Shown in pieces: positions 1-10,395 of a stretch of DNA of 64,000 nt. Within the stretch, counting starts at the first letter, position 1, and each line of letters opens with the position of its first letter. Below the pieces are notes generated by a model. The model was given only the letters and a program-made list of their open reading frames with translations, was not told the origin of the DNA and did not search any database. Source of the DNA: Dendrobium chrysotoxum (Eukaryota; Streptophyta; Magnoliopsida; Asparagales; Orchidaceae); contig CM034307.1 in NCBI GenBank assembly GCA_019925795.1, positions 34,001,201-34,065,200 of the forward strand, written 5' to 3'. Both the position numbers and the translations under genes were made by a program.

Positions 1-312
1 TTTGTAACACTATTATATCAGATATTTTTCTGGAATGAGGCTTGAAAGGATTTCTTTTCAAATCTAATGTCTTTTATTCTGAATTGAATTTTTGTTTTGA
101 AAGAGGTTTGCATCAATAAGGTGCCCGGGGTCGGAGCTACGAACGTTGATTATTTCCAACCTTTTCTGGATTTCAGCGCTGTCAATCATCCTGTCATTGG
201 TTTTTTGAATCTAAAATCAAGGAAAAATTCTGATTTTCCTGTCGTGTAGTTGTTCTATTTATGTTTTATTTTATGTTTTATTTCCATGTTATGTTTTTTC
301 GCTCCTCCTTTT

Positions 313-333
313 TGTGATGTCAAAAGGGGGAGT
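313..333 (+). promoter_or_regulatory. Secondary polypurine tract, E1
   Basis: GATGTCAAAAGGGGGAG lies about 160 bases before the main PPT and resembles it (CATCATCAAAAAGGGGGAG). The same sequence sits in the same relative place in E4, E5 and E6. A role as an extra plus-strand primer is inferred. Confidence 0.5.
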
Positions 334-475
334 CAGAGTCGTGTCTGTTTCTGTTTTCAGAGTCATGTTTCATGTATTGTTTTAGCTGTTAAATGAAAAT
401 TTAAAAAAAAAAATGTTTGTTTACTGGATCTCCTAGTTTACTTTTATTTTCAGACTACTTTACAAATGTTTGCCA

Positions 476-494
476 TCATCAAAAAGGGGGAGAT
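476..494 (+). promoter_or_regulatory. Polypurine tract, E1
   Basis: A purine run (AAAAAGGGGGAGA) directly precedes the LTR start TGTTGCAAATC. This is the expected position and composition of the plus-strand primer of a copia element. Confidence 0.85.
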
Positions 495-744
495 TGTTGC
501 AAATCTGGTTTTGATGATGACAAACATGTTTCCAGTGTGTTTTGCTTGGCTAATCTGTTTCAGGCACAAAAGACCGCGAGCCACTCAAGCCAACTCAAGA
601 TCGGGTCCAAGTGTGTCAAATGTATGCTTTTTCTTTTTATTGAGTCAATTGTAATGTAACTGATTTCCTAGCTAAGTAACCTTGCACACACACACTCAGG
701 GAGAGAGATTGAGTGAATTAGAGTTTCTGTTAAAAATTTGTTCA

Positions 745-1422
745 GATCGTCCTGGATGATATCCACATCATCCTGGACGATCCAGTTAAAACAGAAACCC
801 TAATTAGGGCGACTAAGTAAAGAGGGTCTGATTGAGCTGATCGTCCTGGAAGATCTACGGATCGTACGGGACGATATGCCCAAATCAAAAATTCTCAGCC
901 GCCAGATCAAGTTAGGCAAGTTCTTATTTTTAGATACTTGGTCTGATCGTCCCGGACGATACGTGTATCGCCCCAGACGATCCAGTACAATCATGCCTAA
1001 TTTAATCTGGTAGTTAAGGAAAGCAATTTATTTTTGGTTGATACGATCATATCGTCCTGGACGATCGCAGGATCGTCCCGGACGATCTTGATCGTCTAGT
1101 GCATTTAAGCTGTACGTCCAGAACTATGTACAGGATGATTTGGGGCCTTTTTGAACTAATCATACCGGACGATGACCCTATCGTCCGGGACGATCAAGTC
1201 ATTTTTTGGTCGTCCAGCACAGATTTCTCTGGACGACCCGAACTGTCTTCTGGATGATTTCCCTCAATTTGAACTAATCGTCCCGTATGATCCTGCGATC
1301 GTCCGGGACGATATGAATAACTTTTTCTACTGATCGTCCAGAAGAGCCAGATCGTCCAGGCTGAAACAGCTGAATTTGAACTGATTGTACAGGACGATCT
1401 ACCGATCGTCCTGGACGATCTT
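745..1422 (+). repeat. U3 array of inverted-repeat dyads, E1
   Basis: Seven composite sites start near 745, 838, 945, 1051, 1160, 1277 and 1382, about 106 bp apart. Each has two copies of a 15-mer of the form ATCGTCC-N-GGACGAT, separated by 6-8 bases. Each 15-mer is itself an inverted repeat. Many arms keep their CpG, unlike the older copies. The location in U3 suggests enhancer or other regulatory sites (inference). Confidence 0.8.
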
Positions 1423-1689
1423 GGCCGACCAGTTGAGATTTAGGGCAAATTTTAAGCCCTCCTTTAAAAGAACTTTTTCTAATTTTTTGAAAAATCTTTT
1501 GCTGCCTTCCTTCCCTGAGAAACCCTAGAGAGAGAGAGAGTTGGGAGAGAGAGAGAAGATCTTGTGAGGGGGAGTTAGTGAGGGATTCACTAAGGTTGCT
1601 CCGAGCACGGATCAGAGTCGTCTTCTCCGGTCGTCGTCTTTCGTCTAGTCGGTGTTCGTCGTGGGAGGATCGTTCGCAAGAAGATCCGG

Positions 1690-1850
1690 GGTTCTCTGCC
1701 CGCTTCAGGTGGAAGAAAAAGGAGTTCGTAGGTTCTCTGCCTTCTTCAGGAGGAAGCGAAAGGAGTTCGAAGGTTCTCTGCCTGCTTCAGGAGGAAGCGA
1801 AAGGAGGTCGGGTTCTCTGCCTCACCGTGTGGTGAAAAGGAGATTTTTGT
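1690..1850 (+). repeat. 41-bp tandem repeat in E1 LTR
   Basis: Units beginning GGTTCTCTGCC start at 1690, 1731, 1772 and 1811. Each carries a CTTCAGGAGGAAG-like core. The same tandem block is in the LTRs of E2, E5 and E6 and, diverged, in E3 and E4. The period is not a multiple of three, so the overlapping ORFs are not evidence of coding. Confidence 0.85.
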
Positions 1851-2200
1851 ACAGGCTTCTCCGCCTTGCTGTGGGAGCAAAAGGAGAGACACTTCTGTTT
1901 AGTGCAATACCCGGAGGGGAGGCTCCGGGGAGTGGACGTAGGTCAAGTTGACCGAACCACTATAAAATATGGTTTGCTTTTCTGATTCTATTCTGCACTT
2001 TAATTTTTCCTGATATTAACTGCTTGGGTGAATATCTTTGGTTGATCTTTTTATCGTTGTTTTAATTCGTTTCCGCTGCACGTCATAAAAAGATTTTTAT
2101 AGTTATCTTGAAATTTTTAAATAACCAATTCACCCCCCCTCTTGGTTAGCCTCGGGACTAGTTCACTAGGGCTTAACATCCCTATCGAACTTACAAGTGT

Positions 2201-2921
2201 CAGTATTGTTGGCCTTCAGTGCCACAATTTTCTCCTTCTTTTTCTCACCTGCATCAAGCTGTCTTTAGTTCACCCTTTTCTCTTAAGCAATGAGTGATCC
2301 AAGTAAGTTATCAATAGAATAGGCATTCAAATCCTTAGATTCAGTGATCACAATTATTTTTGCATCATAGGAAGAGGGCAAGCATCTCAAGATTTTATTA
2401 ACTTTTTCATAGTTGGTTAGTTCTCTTCCTAAGGCATACAGGGATGTTACAATCTATGTAAACCTAGTATATATTTTAGATATGGACTCACTAGGTTTCA
2501 TACAGAAAAGTTCATAATCATGAACTAATATGTTTAACCTAGACTATATGACTTCAAATATACCTTCATAAGTGATGCACAATCTATCCCAAATTTCTTT
2601 ACCAGTTGTACAAGTAGAGACTTGCATGTAATCCTCAGATTTTAAGGCACATAAAAAATAGTTCAAACATTTGGCATTCAATTGGGCTAAGTCCTGATCA
2701 TTAAAAGTCCATTCATTGAAAGGCAATTCAGTTTTAACATTGTTAACCATTCAAAAAGGTGCTTCATAGCCTTCCTTAACAAGCATCCACATGCGATAAT
2801 CTATAGATTGAAGAAAACTGGACATGCGAGTTTTCCAAAAATCAAAAGGTATGTTATCATACAATGGTGGACGTGTAATTGAATAACCTTTAGTAGTATT
2901 TCTATTACTGAAGTTAGCCAT
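2201..2921 (-). pseudogene. E2 gag, N-terminal part, interrupted by E1
   Basis: From an ATG at 2921 the minus strand reads as the N-terminal half of a copia gag (the family is UBN2-like gag polypeptide). Recognisable strings are FDFWKTRMSSFLQS, MWMLVKEGYEAP, LAQLNAKCLNYFLCALKS and GKEIWDRLCITYEG. Stops interrupt it, for example after EAPF, and at the end of the 68-codon open stretch at 2544-2750. It ends abruptly at about 2201, inside the segment that reads VALKAN in the E6 copy, where the E1 LTR begins. The remainder should lie left of E1, outside the window. It was capsid protein before decay. Confidence 0.8.
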
Positions 2922-2961
2922 GGATCAAATTCAAAAGTTTTCAAACTTTATTTTTGAATCC

Positions 2962-2976
2962 TGCTTTGATACCACT
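2962..2976 (-). promoter_or_regulatory. Primer binding site, E2 (initiator tRNA-Met)
   Basis: On the minus strand AGTGGTATCAAAGCA follows the LTR end directly. It is one base off the usual TGGTATCAGAGC site complementary to initiator tRNA-Met, as expected for copia elements. Confidence 0.85.
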
Positions 2977-4800
2977 TGAACTTTTGATAGGAATGTTAAG
3001 CCCTTATGAACTAGTCCCGAGGCTAACCAAGAGGGGGGGTGAATTGGTTATTTTAAAAATTCATGAGTAACAGGAAAGATTTTTTGATAATTTACAGTGG
3101 ACACAAGTAAACACAGTAATGAGAAGATCAGTCACAGATTTCACCCAAGCAGATAATAACAGAAAAATAAAGTGTAGAAAATAATTAGAAAGAACACACC
3201 AGATTTTATAGTGGTTCGGTCAACTTGACCTATATCCACTCCCCGGAGCCTCCCCTCCGGGTACTGTACTAACACTAAGTGACTCTCCTTCTGCTCCCAC
3301 AGTAAGGCAGAGAAGCCTGTACAAAAACTCCTTTTCACCAACACGATGAGGAAGAGAACCTGACCTCCTTTTGCTTCCTTCTAAAGCAGGCAGAGAACCT
3401 AGACTCCTTTCATTTCCTCCTGAAGCAGGCAAAGAACCTGAACTCCTTTTGCTTCCTCCTGAAGCAGGTAGAGAACCCAGATCTTCTTGTGAACGATCCT
3501 CCCACAGAGACATTGAAAAGATAAGAGATGATGAATGGAGAAGACAACTCAGATTCTTACTTGGAGCAACCTTTGTGAATCCCTCACAAACTCCCTCTCA
3601 CAAGATCCTCTCTCTCTCTCTCTCAAGGTTTCTCTGGAAAAGAAAGTGGCAAAAGATTTTTCTTGTTGGAAGAAAAAGATCTTAAATAGGAGGGCTCAAA
3701 AATTACCCTAAATCTCAACTAGTCAAGAAAGATCATCCAGGATGATCGTTCGATCGTCCTGTACGATTAGTTCAAAATCACATGTATCATCTTGGATGAT
3801 CTGGCTCCTATGGATGATTAATATATAAAATTTGTTCATATCATCCCGTACGATTCTGCGATCGTCCGGGATGATTAGTGTAAATCAGTAATTTCATCCA
3901 GAAGATAGCTCTAGTCGTCAAGGGGAACTTATGCTAGATGATCTTAAAATGACTTGATCGTCCGGGATGATATGGGTATCATCCCGTACGATTAGTTTAA
4001 AAATGACAAAATCATCCTACGCATAACTTTGGATGTACAGGTTAGAACATGTTTGATGATTTTAAAATGACTTGATCGTCCAGGACGATATGTCCATCAT
4101 CCTGTACGATTAGTTCAAAAATGATAATATCGTCTTACACACAGCTTTGGAGTACAGGTGGGAGGTACTGGAAGGTCATGATTTTTAACATATAGTCCCG
4201 TACGATCTTGCGATCGTCCAGGATGATATGATCAAATCAATTAAACCTTAATTACTTTCCTTAATCATCAGACTAATTAGGCATGATTGTAATTGATCAT
4301 CCAGGATGATATACGTATCATCCGGGATGATCAGACCAAATCTCTAAAAATAAAAACTTGCCTAACTTAATCTGGTGGCTGAGAATTTCTGATTTAAGCC
4401 TATCATCCTGTACAATATGTGTATCATCTAGGATGATCGGCTTAATCAAACCTGACTTAACATGATCGTCCTAATTAGAATTTTTATTTTTACTGGATCG
4501 TCTAGGATGATATTAATATCATCTAGGATGATATGAATAAAACTTAAAAATAGAGACTCTAACTCACTAAAAACTCTCCCCCTGAGTGTATGTATGTAAG
4601 GTTACTTAGCTAGGGGATCACTTATATTATATTTGACTCAAGAAAGGGAAAAATTACAACTTAGACACACACGGACCCGTTCTTGAGTTGGCTTAGATTG
4701 CATTTGATCTTTTGTACCTGAAATATAGTTGACCAAAAAATAGAGCACAAAAATATTTATTATTATCAAAATTGTAATCCCTAAATCTAGATTTGCAACA
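2977..4800 (-). repeat. E2 5' LTR (1824 bp)
   Basis: On the minus strand it begins TGTTGCAAATC at 4800 and ends at 2977 next to the PBS. It has the same layout as the E1 LTR: dyad array (about 3730-4520) with arms mostly ATCATCC/GGATGAT, CT tract near 3605-3625, 41-bp tandem repeat (about 3360-3480), then the conserved GGTTCGGTCAACTTGACCTA block. The CpG-to-TpG/CpA changes in the arms relative to E1 suggest an older copy. Confidence 0.9.
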
Positions 4801-7800
4801 ATCCCCTGAGTTTCCTTTACCTCCCATGACTATTTTTCTGGTGTTTGGAGCTTGCCGGCGATGAGGCTAATGAAAGGCCGAGCTGTCATTCTTCTTAGCT
4901 ATTCCAAATCATCTTCTAATGATCCTCAAGGCTTGAAGTCTTCACCAAAGTTGCTGTAGGGTTTGCAATGAGAAAATTTATCTACTAAACTCCATCCAAT
5001 ATCATCTATATGATGGTAAATATGGAACCCTAGGCTCTTACTTAGATTTTCAAATAATGCCTCAAACATTGCATCAAAAGCCTTAGAAAGTCTTCCCCAC
5101 TCTTACTCCAGTCCTATTATACCTCTAATTAAATTTTGAAATCATTTGGTCCATTATTTTAAGCGTACAAAATCAAATGTGATCCTAGGGATTTCGGTGT
5201 ATATGTGAGGAAGACAAAATCATGACCATCATTTTGTTCTATTTGATTTGGACGGTCGAAATTTCATTGTCTCTGCTTCCTTTTTAAACATACAGATCAA
5301 CTAGAACCACGAGATTGATGCTAGCCGTTAGATTCATCCTATATGTGATCAGATGGCTTAGAGCATTGCTGACCTAGTTAAGTGATCCAGTCACTTGACC
5401 ATCACCATCCGCATGGCCTAATCTCTCATTACCGCTTGGAAAGTGCCTGCACAGTCAGCGCTATCAGCTGACTGTGTAATAAAATACTTCAAATAAATTT
5501 AGAAATTGCTATAAAAGTTTAAAAAAATCATAAAAAATTCATTTTGAATCCAATTTTGGAGTTTTTGGACTCTATGTATTCAAAATGAAGAGTAGTTCAT
5601 TTTAAAAATAAAATTAAGTAAATTTAATTAATATTATATAATTTATTTCAATAATATAGAAAACTTTATTTTTATTTTAAATTAAAATATGTAAATAAAA
5701 TTGATCTAAATTTTTTCAGGGGTTTATTAAGATTTATCCTTGACTTCTTCTGATTTTTCCAAGACTATTTGATGCAAGCTTAGTTCATTCATGAATTTAT
5801 AAGAATCTTGCTAATGATTTGACCTAGATTTTTGGAAATTTGTATTTAATTCAATTCAATTCTAATAAATATATATAAGGGCTTTATGGAATCAATGAGA
5901 GTGCCTCTTCCATTTAAAAATAAACTCAAGGTAGGGTCATGCATGGTTTGAGCAAATTACCATTAATGATGTATGATATGTTGTATATTGCTCTCAAAGT
6001 AGGTGTGATCATAGCCTTAAACTTGGTGGAAGGTTGTTTGAGGATGTCCCTCACATCCTCTGAAGCCCTCTATTCAATTTGATGTATATATTATTTATAG
6101 TTGATTTTTTAAACTTAAGGTCACATAGTGACCTATGATTTTGATAGTTCATTATAGTTATTCCATAGAACATTATGCATATATAATTGATGTGGTTTGA
6201 TTTTTTGTATGTTTATAAGGGTTATAAACATTGATTTCAAACCTATTTAACACTAGTGACACTAAGAACAACAATTAAGGATGGGTCTAAGTGAACCTAG
6301 GAAATTCTTAGGGACATTTATACACTCAATAGGAGTGAAACATTAAATATAACAAACTTAGTGACATTACACCCGATGATTAACCTATCTTGATTTGACA
6401 CTAATCAATCTCCAAATAATATTTAATAATCATTAACCCTTTTATTAAAGGGTTGGAGCCTTCAATAATTAATAATAAATCAAATAAAATTCACAAAAAT
6501 ATCAATCAACCTCAAATTAAATGTACAATCACTGAAAATTAAAATCTAGATTCAAATTTCATTAAATTTTTATTAATATTTAACTACCCCTAAATTAAAT
6601 ATTAATTAAACAAATTAATTAAAAATAAAATAAATATAGAAATATAAAATAAATTTAAACAAAAATAAAATTAAATTAAGAGAATTTCAAATTTAATTTA
6701 AATAAAAATTTTCAATTAAAATTAAATTTTAATTAATTAGATAAATAATTTCTTAATATAATAAATAAAAATAATAAGTAAAATTCAAAAAACCTAAAAA
6801 TTTAAATAAAATTTAGAGATTAATAATTTAAATTTAAATAAATTTCTTGAAGAAAATTTAATTATAATTAATTAATAACAAATTAAAATTAATTAAAAAG
6901 CTAAATAATTCAATAAAAATTAGATAAATTAAAAAAAGATAAAAACAAAATTAATTTGATAATTTATTTAATTAAAATGTATTATTTAATCAAATTTATT
7001 TGATAATTAACTTTAATTAAATAAGGATTTTATGCTTAACACTTGATTCCCTTGGGAGGGTGTTTTAGCATTACATTTTAAAGACTTAACTCACCTAAAT
7101 CACCCTATCCCTTTATGTGGTCCTTGATTCCTTTTAGGAGGGAACACCTATTCGATTAAGGGATTTTAATAAAATTTAAATAACAAGTTAAGGGTTCTAT
7201 GCACCATGCTAGCCTCCACTCATAGAAGGCATGGGTGTATAAATTTTTATAACCCTTAATCAAATAGTAATAAATTTCCAACCCTATACATCATGCTTGA
7301 CTCCACTTGAAGGGCATATGAATTGGATTGAAGGGCCCCTCTTTCTATCTTTAATAAATCATAAATAAATTCTTCTAAGGCTTTGTGCGGTTATATATCT
7401 TATATAGGGAATTATCGCATTTCATTTGCAAGCCTTCTAGGACTTATAAATTACTAACCCTTACACTTTGGGGTTAGTAATCTATAAGTTCTTTATGATT
7501 AAATAAGTAGCTCCAACCCTTAAAATCCAATTAATAAAATCAAAACATATACAAGGTAAACTTCAATTAAATTTACCATTTGACCCTTAATAAATAAATA
7601 TTAAAAATACATGCAATTTAAACTATAAACTCCAATAAGACATACCAAAGTCATACAACCTCTTACATAGACTTAGATGATTTGCTAAGACAACTAATTC
7701 TAGTCTAGGTTAGGTCGGTGCTATGGATTGATTGTTGGGTGCTTTGTTGAGAGAGCACCTTGTATTTATTTATTTATATTTATGTACTCTGGAATGTTAT

Positions 7801-8711
7801 ACATTTTATTTTTTGTTGGTGCACTTAGACTCTTTAAAGATTGTATTAAAAGCATTATGATATTACACAACTGGTGCACTTTATATACTAATGCTCTTTC
7901 TTTTTCAGTTCAATATTTTCCTACAAGAGTCAGTGAAATGTACCTAGAAAATGTGATGTGTATGTATCAGAGTCTGTAAAAAGTAGAATTTTATATAGAT
8001 CAAGTTGTACAGTATCCAAAGTTATTAAATAATCAGAAATGCCTACTTACATGTACAAGTGGGGCTCCAAAAGATGACATCCCTACCTTTTGGGGATAAT
8101 TTCTTTTGGAATTCTATAGAAGACTTGGAGTTCGAAGATATTAAGCAGGTGTATCTGATTCTATATATATTATAGGCTTAGAACGTAGGTTTGTCGTGGT
8201 GGAGCCTATCTACTTTTTTTTCCTGCAAAGTTCAAGTCTTATAAATTTTTAAATAATTAATAAATAAAATTTCTTTTATATTACACACAGCTCTTTCATT
8301 TATTATATTACATGCAAGCATTACACCATATGGGTGGTAGATTGTATTAGTGGGTAGAATTTTTTAAGGTTTTTCTCAATGTATGTGTTCCAGATTTTAT
8401 AGGAATACATATACTAGTTATAGGATGATACAGTATTGGGTACTATGTACACGAACACCTTTACCCTATCATGCATATATACATACATTTTATTCTCTTC
8501 AACATTCACTATCCCAACACACAAGCCTACGATAAGGTAGTGGGGTCCTCTTATGCTCGAAGGATGTTGTGCTATTCCTGTTGGTATAGGGATGTTATGC
8601 TGTCAAAATTTTAGTAGTTAGAAAATTTAGTTAGGTTAATTAAATAAGATAAAAGTTAGAGTTCTTAGTGAGTTTTCTCTATAGTGTCACTTGAACTTAA
8701 AGTGAAGATTT
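4801..8711. other. Unassigned AT-rich intergenic DNA
   Basis: No coding region or recognisable element was found. 4840-5470 is of mixed composition. 5470-7620 is strongly AT-rich. 7680-8620 has T-rich stretches and short tandem-like phrases that could be a decayed LTR of a third family, but nothing confirms it. An 83-codon frame at 7728-7979 matches nothing I know. A 21-bp-arm hairpin lies at 7440-7491. This may be the oldest layer in the window. Confidence 0.5.
7440..7491. repeat. Inverted repeat (hairpin)
   Basis: Arms 7440-7460 and 7471-7491 pair at 19 of 21 positions around a 10-base loop. It is isolated, and no terminal duplication was identified. Confidence 0.6.
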
Positions 8712-10336
8712 TATTGCAAATCTGATTCAAGCACTATGATTTTAATAATAACAAATATATTGTGTATGTTACTACTTTTTCCTATTTCTGTGATATTTTA
8801 TTTTATGTTGTGTGTACTAACATTTCAGAAATTAAGTCAACAATTCACTTGAAATTTTGATTAGCTAAAGACTGGATAGACTAGGGTTACAGTCTATATT
8901 TTAAATTTATTATATATATTTTTATTTTCTTGAGTCGTATGATGATACTGGGTGGATATCATTACTGAATAACCTTACACATACAGGGGGAGAGAAAAAA
9001 TATTTTTGAGAGAGTTTTTTATTAAGAAAATTGTGCTGTATGATTTTAATTCATACTGTACGATCTATTATGCTCTATCAAAACCCTAGCCGCTAAAGGT
9101 TAAGGAAGATACTAATTATATGCTATTCATACAGTATAATTTGGTTTGTACTATATGCCCTTATTAAAATCTTTCTTAATTAACGCCTCGATATTAAGAA
9201 ATTAAATCATGGACAATTATTATCAAAGATCATTCCATACGATTTATCTCATACAGTATGATTGGTAGAGTACAACTTTGGTCATCCTAGAGATTGTATC
9301 GAAGGAAATCCATAATTTTTGTACTGATTATACTATATGATGTTTATAGTGCTGGATGATCAATAATTTACAAAGTTGGCCATCCCAAGTATCATCCCAA
9401 ATGAACAGAAGAAATTTCCACAGTTCATACCATACGATATTTTTATCATACTGTATGAAATGGTTAAAGGTTGAACAGTTCATCTACATGAACTTGCTGG
9501 ATGATTCTAAATTATACTGATTATACGGTATGATACGTGTATTAACTGTATGAATAGAAGATGGATCTTTTGAAATTAAGGGTTATTTTGAAGCCTGTTA
9601 TTTAAGGATTCTTATATTTTTATCAAAAAATCTTTTGCCATGGAGTTGATTTAAGAGAGAACTTAGAGAAGGAAGAGAGAGAGAGAGCTTGGGAGAGAGA
9701 AAGAGAGAGATCTCTGTGAGGGTGAGTTGTGAGGGATTCACAAAGGTTACTCCAAGCAAGGTTTTCATAGTCTTCTTCAAGTTGCTTTCCTGGTTTCTTA
9801 GTGGCTCTGGGGAGACTTTCATCAATATCAGATCTAGGTTTGCTGTCTACTCCAGAAGGGAGTAAAAGGATTTCCAAGTTTTCTGTCTACTCCAGGAGGG
9901 AGTAAAAAGATTCAAAGTACTCTGCTTCACCTGATCGATGGAAAGATTTTGTAAGGGCTTCTCCACCTAGGTGTGGGGACAAAAGAAGAGACAGTACTTT
10001 TTGTGGAATACCTGGAAAGGAGGTTTTTGGAGAGTGAACGTAGGTCAAATTGATCGAACCACTATAATTCTAGTGTGTTCTTTTTATTTACTTTTTTGCA
10101 TTTAATTTTCACATTTTTCTGTGATTTATTCTATGTTTGAAATCTCTATTTTTTATATTTGTGAAATTAGTTTTGCTTTCTCATTGTGGGATAAAATTAT
10201 TTATTTTAAAATATTCAAAAAGATTTCAAAAAGATTTTCTTTTTTCCTTAGAAATTTTTTAAAATAACCAATTCATTGCCCTCTTGGTTAGCCTTGGGCT
10301 AATTCATAGAGATTTAACTACCTTCATGAACTTTCG
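8712..10336 (+). repeat. E3 5' LTR (about 1625 bp)
   Basis: Starts TATTGCAAATCTGATT and ends CATGAACTTTCG just before a tRNA-Met-type PBS. It has the family layout in a diverged form: dyads now of the CATACTGTATGA type (about 9040-9540), a GA microsatellite at 9670-9710, tandem CTCCAGGAGGGAGTAAAA units near 9850-9910, then a GTAGGTCAAATTGATCGAAC block. No open frame in it is credible as a gene. Confidence 0.85.
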
Positions 10337-10352
10337 AGTGGTATAAGAGTGG
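10337..10352 (+). promoter_or_regulatory. Primer binding site, E3
   Basis: AGTGGTATAAGAGTGG directly after the LTR resembles the initiator-tRNA-Met site with substitutions. Confidence 0.75.
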
Positions 10353-10395
10353 GATTCATAAATTTAGTTTTAGAAAAATTTTAAAAAAATGATCC

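Larger units (their letters stand above)
1..494 (+). mobile_element. E1: 3' internal tail of a SIRE-type copia element
   Basis: This is non-coding post-pol sequence of a plus-strand copia element whose body lies left of the window. Its reverse complement matches the post-pol spacers of E5 (about 27360-27560) and E6 (about 32580-32780), including the stretch around the GGTTTTTTGAATCTAAAATC-like sequence. Near 240 the match breaks off and resumes just before the second purine tract. The post-pol ORF present in E4 and E5 is therefore missing here. The short open frames at 417-659 are not coding. Confidence 0.8.
495..2195 (+). repeat. E1 3' LTR (1701 bp)
   Basis: Starts TGTTGCAAATCTGG just after the PPT and ends CGAACTTACA. 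Beyond it the sequence switches to reverse-strand gag of E2, beginning with AGTGT, the likely target duplication. U3 holds a phased array of inverted-repeat dyads (745-1420). It is followed by a GA microsatellite near 1530-1560, a 41-bp tandem repeat (1690-1850), and the family-wide block GTAGGTCAAGTTGACCGAAC before an AT-rich end. Apparent ORFs at 1578-1835 and 1652-1951 come from the 41-bp repeat. Confidence 0.9.

Noticed and set aside
745..1422. CRISPR-like regular repeats with spacers
   Set aside because: The repeats are imperfect dyads in LTR U3 of a plant retrotransposon; spacers are themselves homologous between units and there are no cas genes.
1578..1951. Small proteins rich in Arg/Ser from LTR ORFs (also 3220-3513, 23662-23903, 30597-30965)
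   Set aside because: They are translations of the 41-bp tandem repeat and conserved LTR block. The period is not a multiple of three, and they read on different strands and frames relative to their elements.
4840..5470. Possible relic of a G7-like element (CTTGCCGGCGAT here and CTTGCCGCCGGCGAT near 43897; CCGTTAGAT near 5318 and CCGTTGGAT near 43340)
   Set aside because: Matches are short and their order is not the same in the two places; chance or common plant LTR phrases explain them.
7728..7979. 83-codon ORF as a host gene
   Set aside because: Low-complexity, hydrophobic, no recognisable family, in AT-rich DNA with no supporting signals beyond a T-rich stretch ending in CAG.
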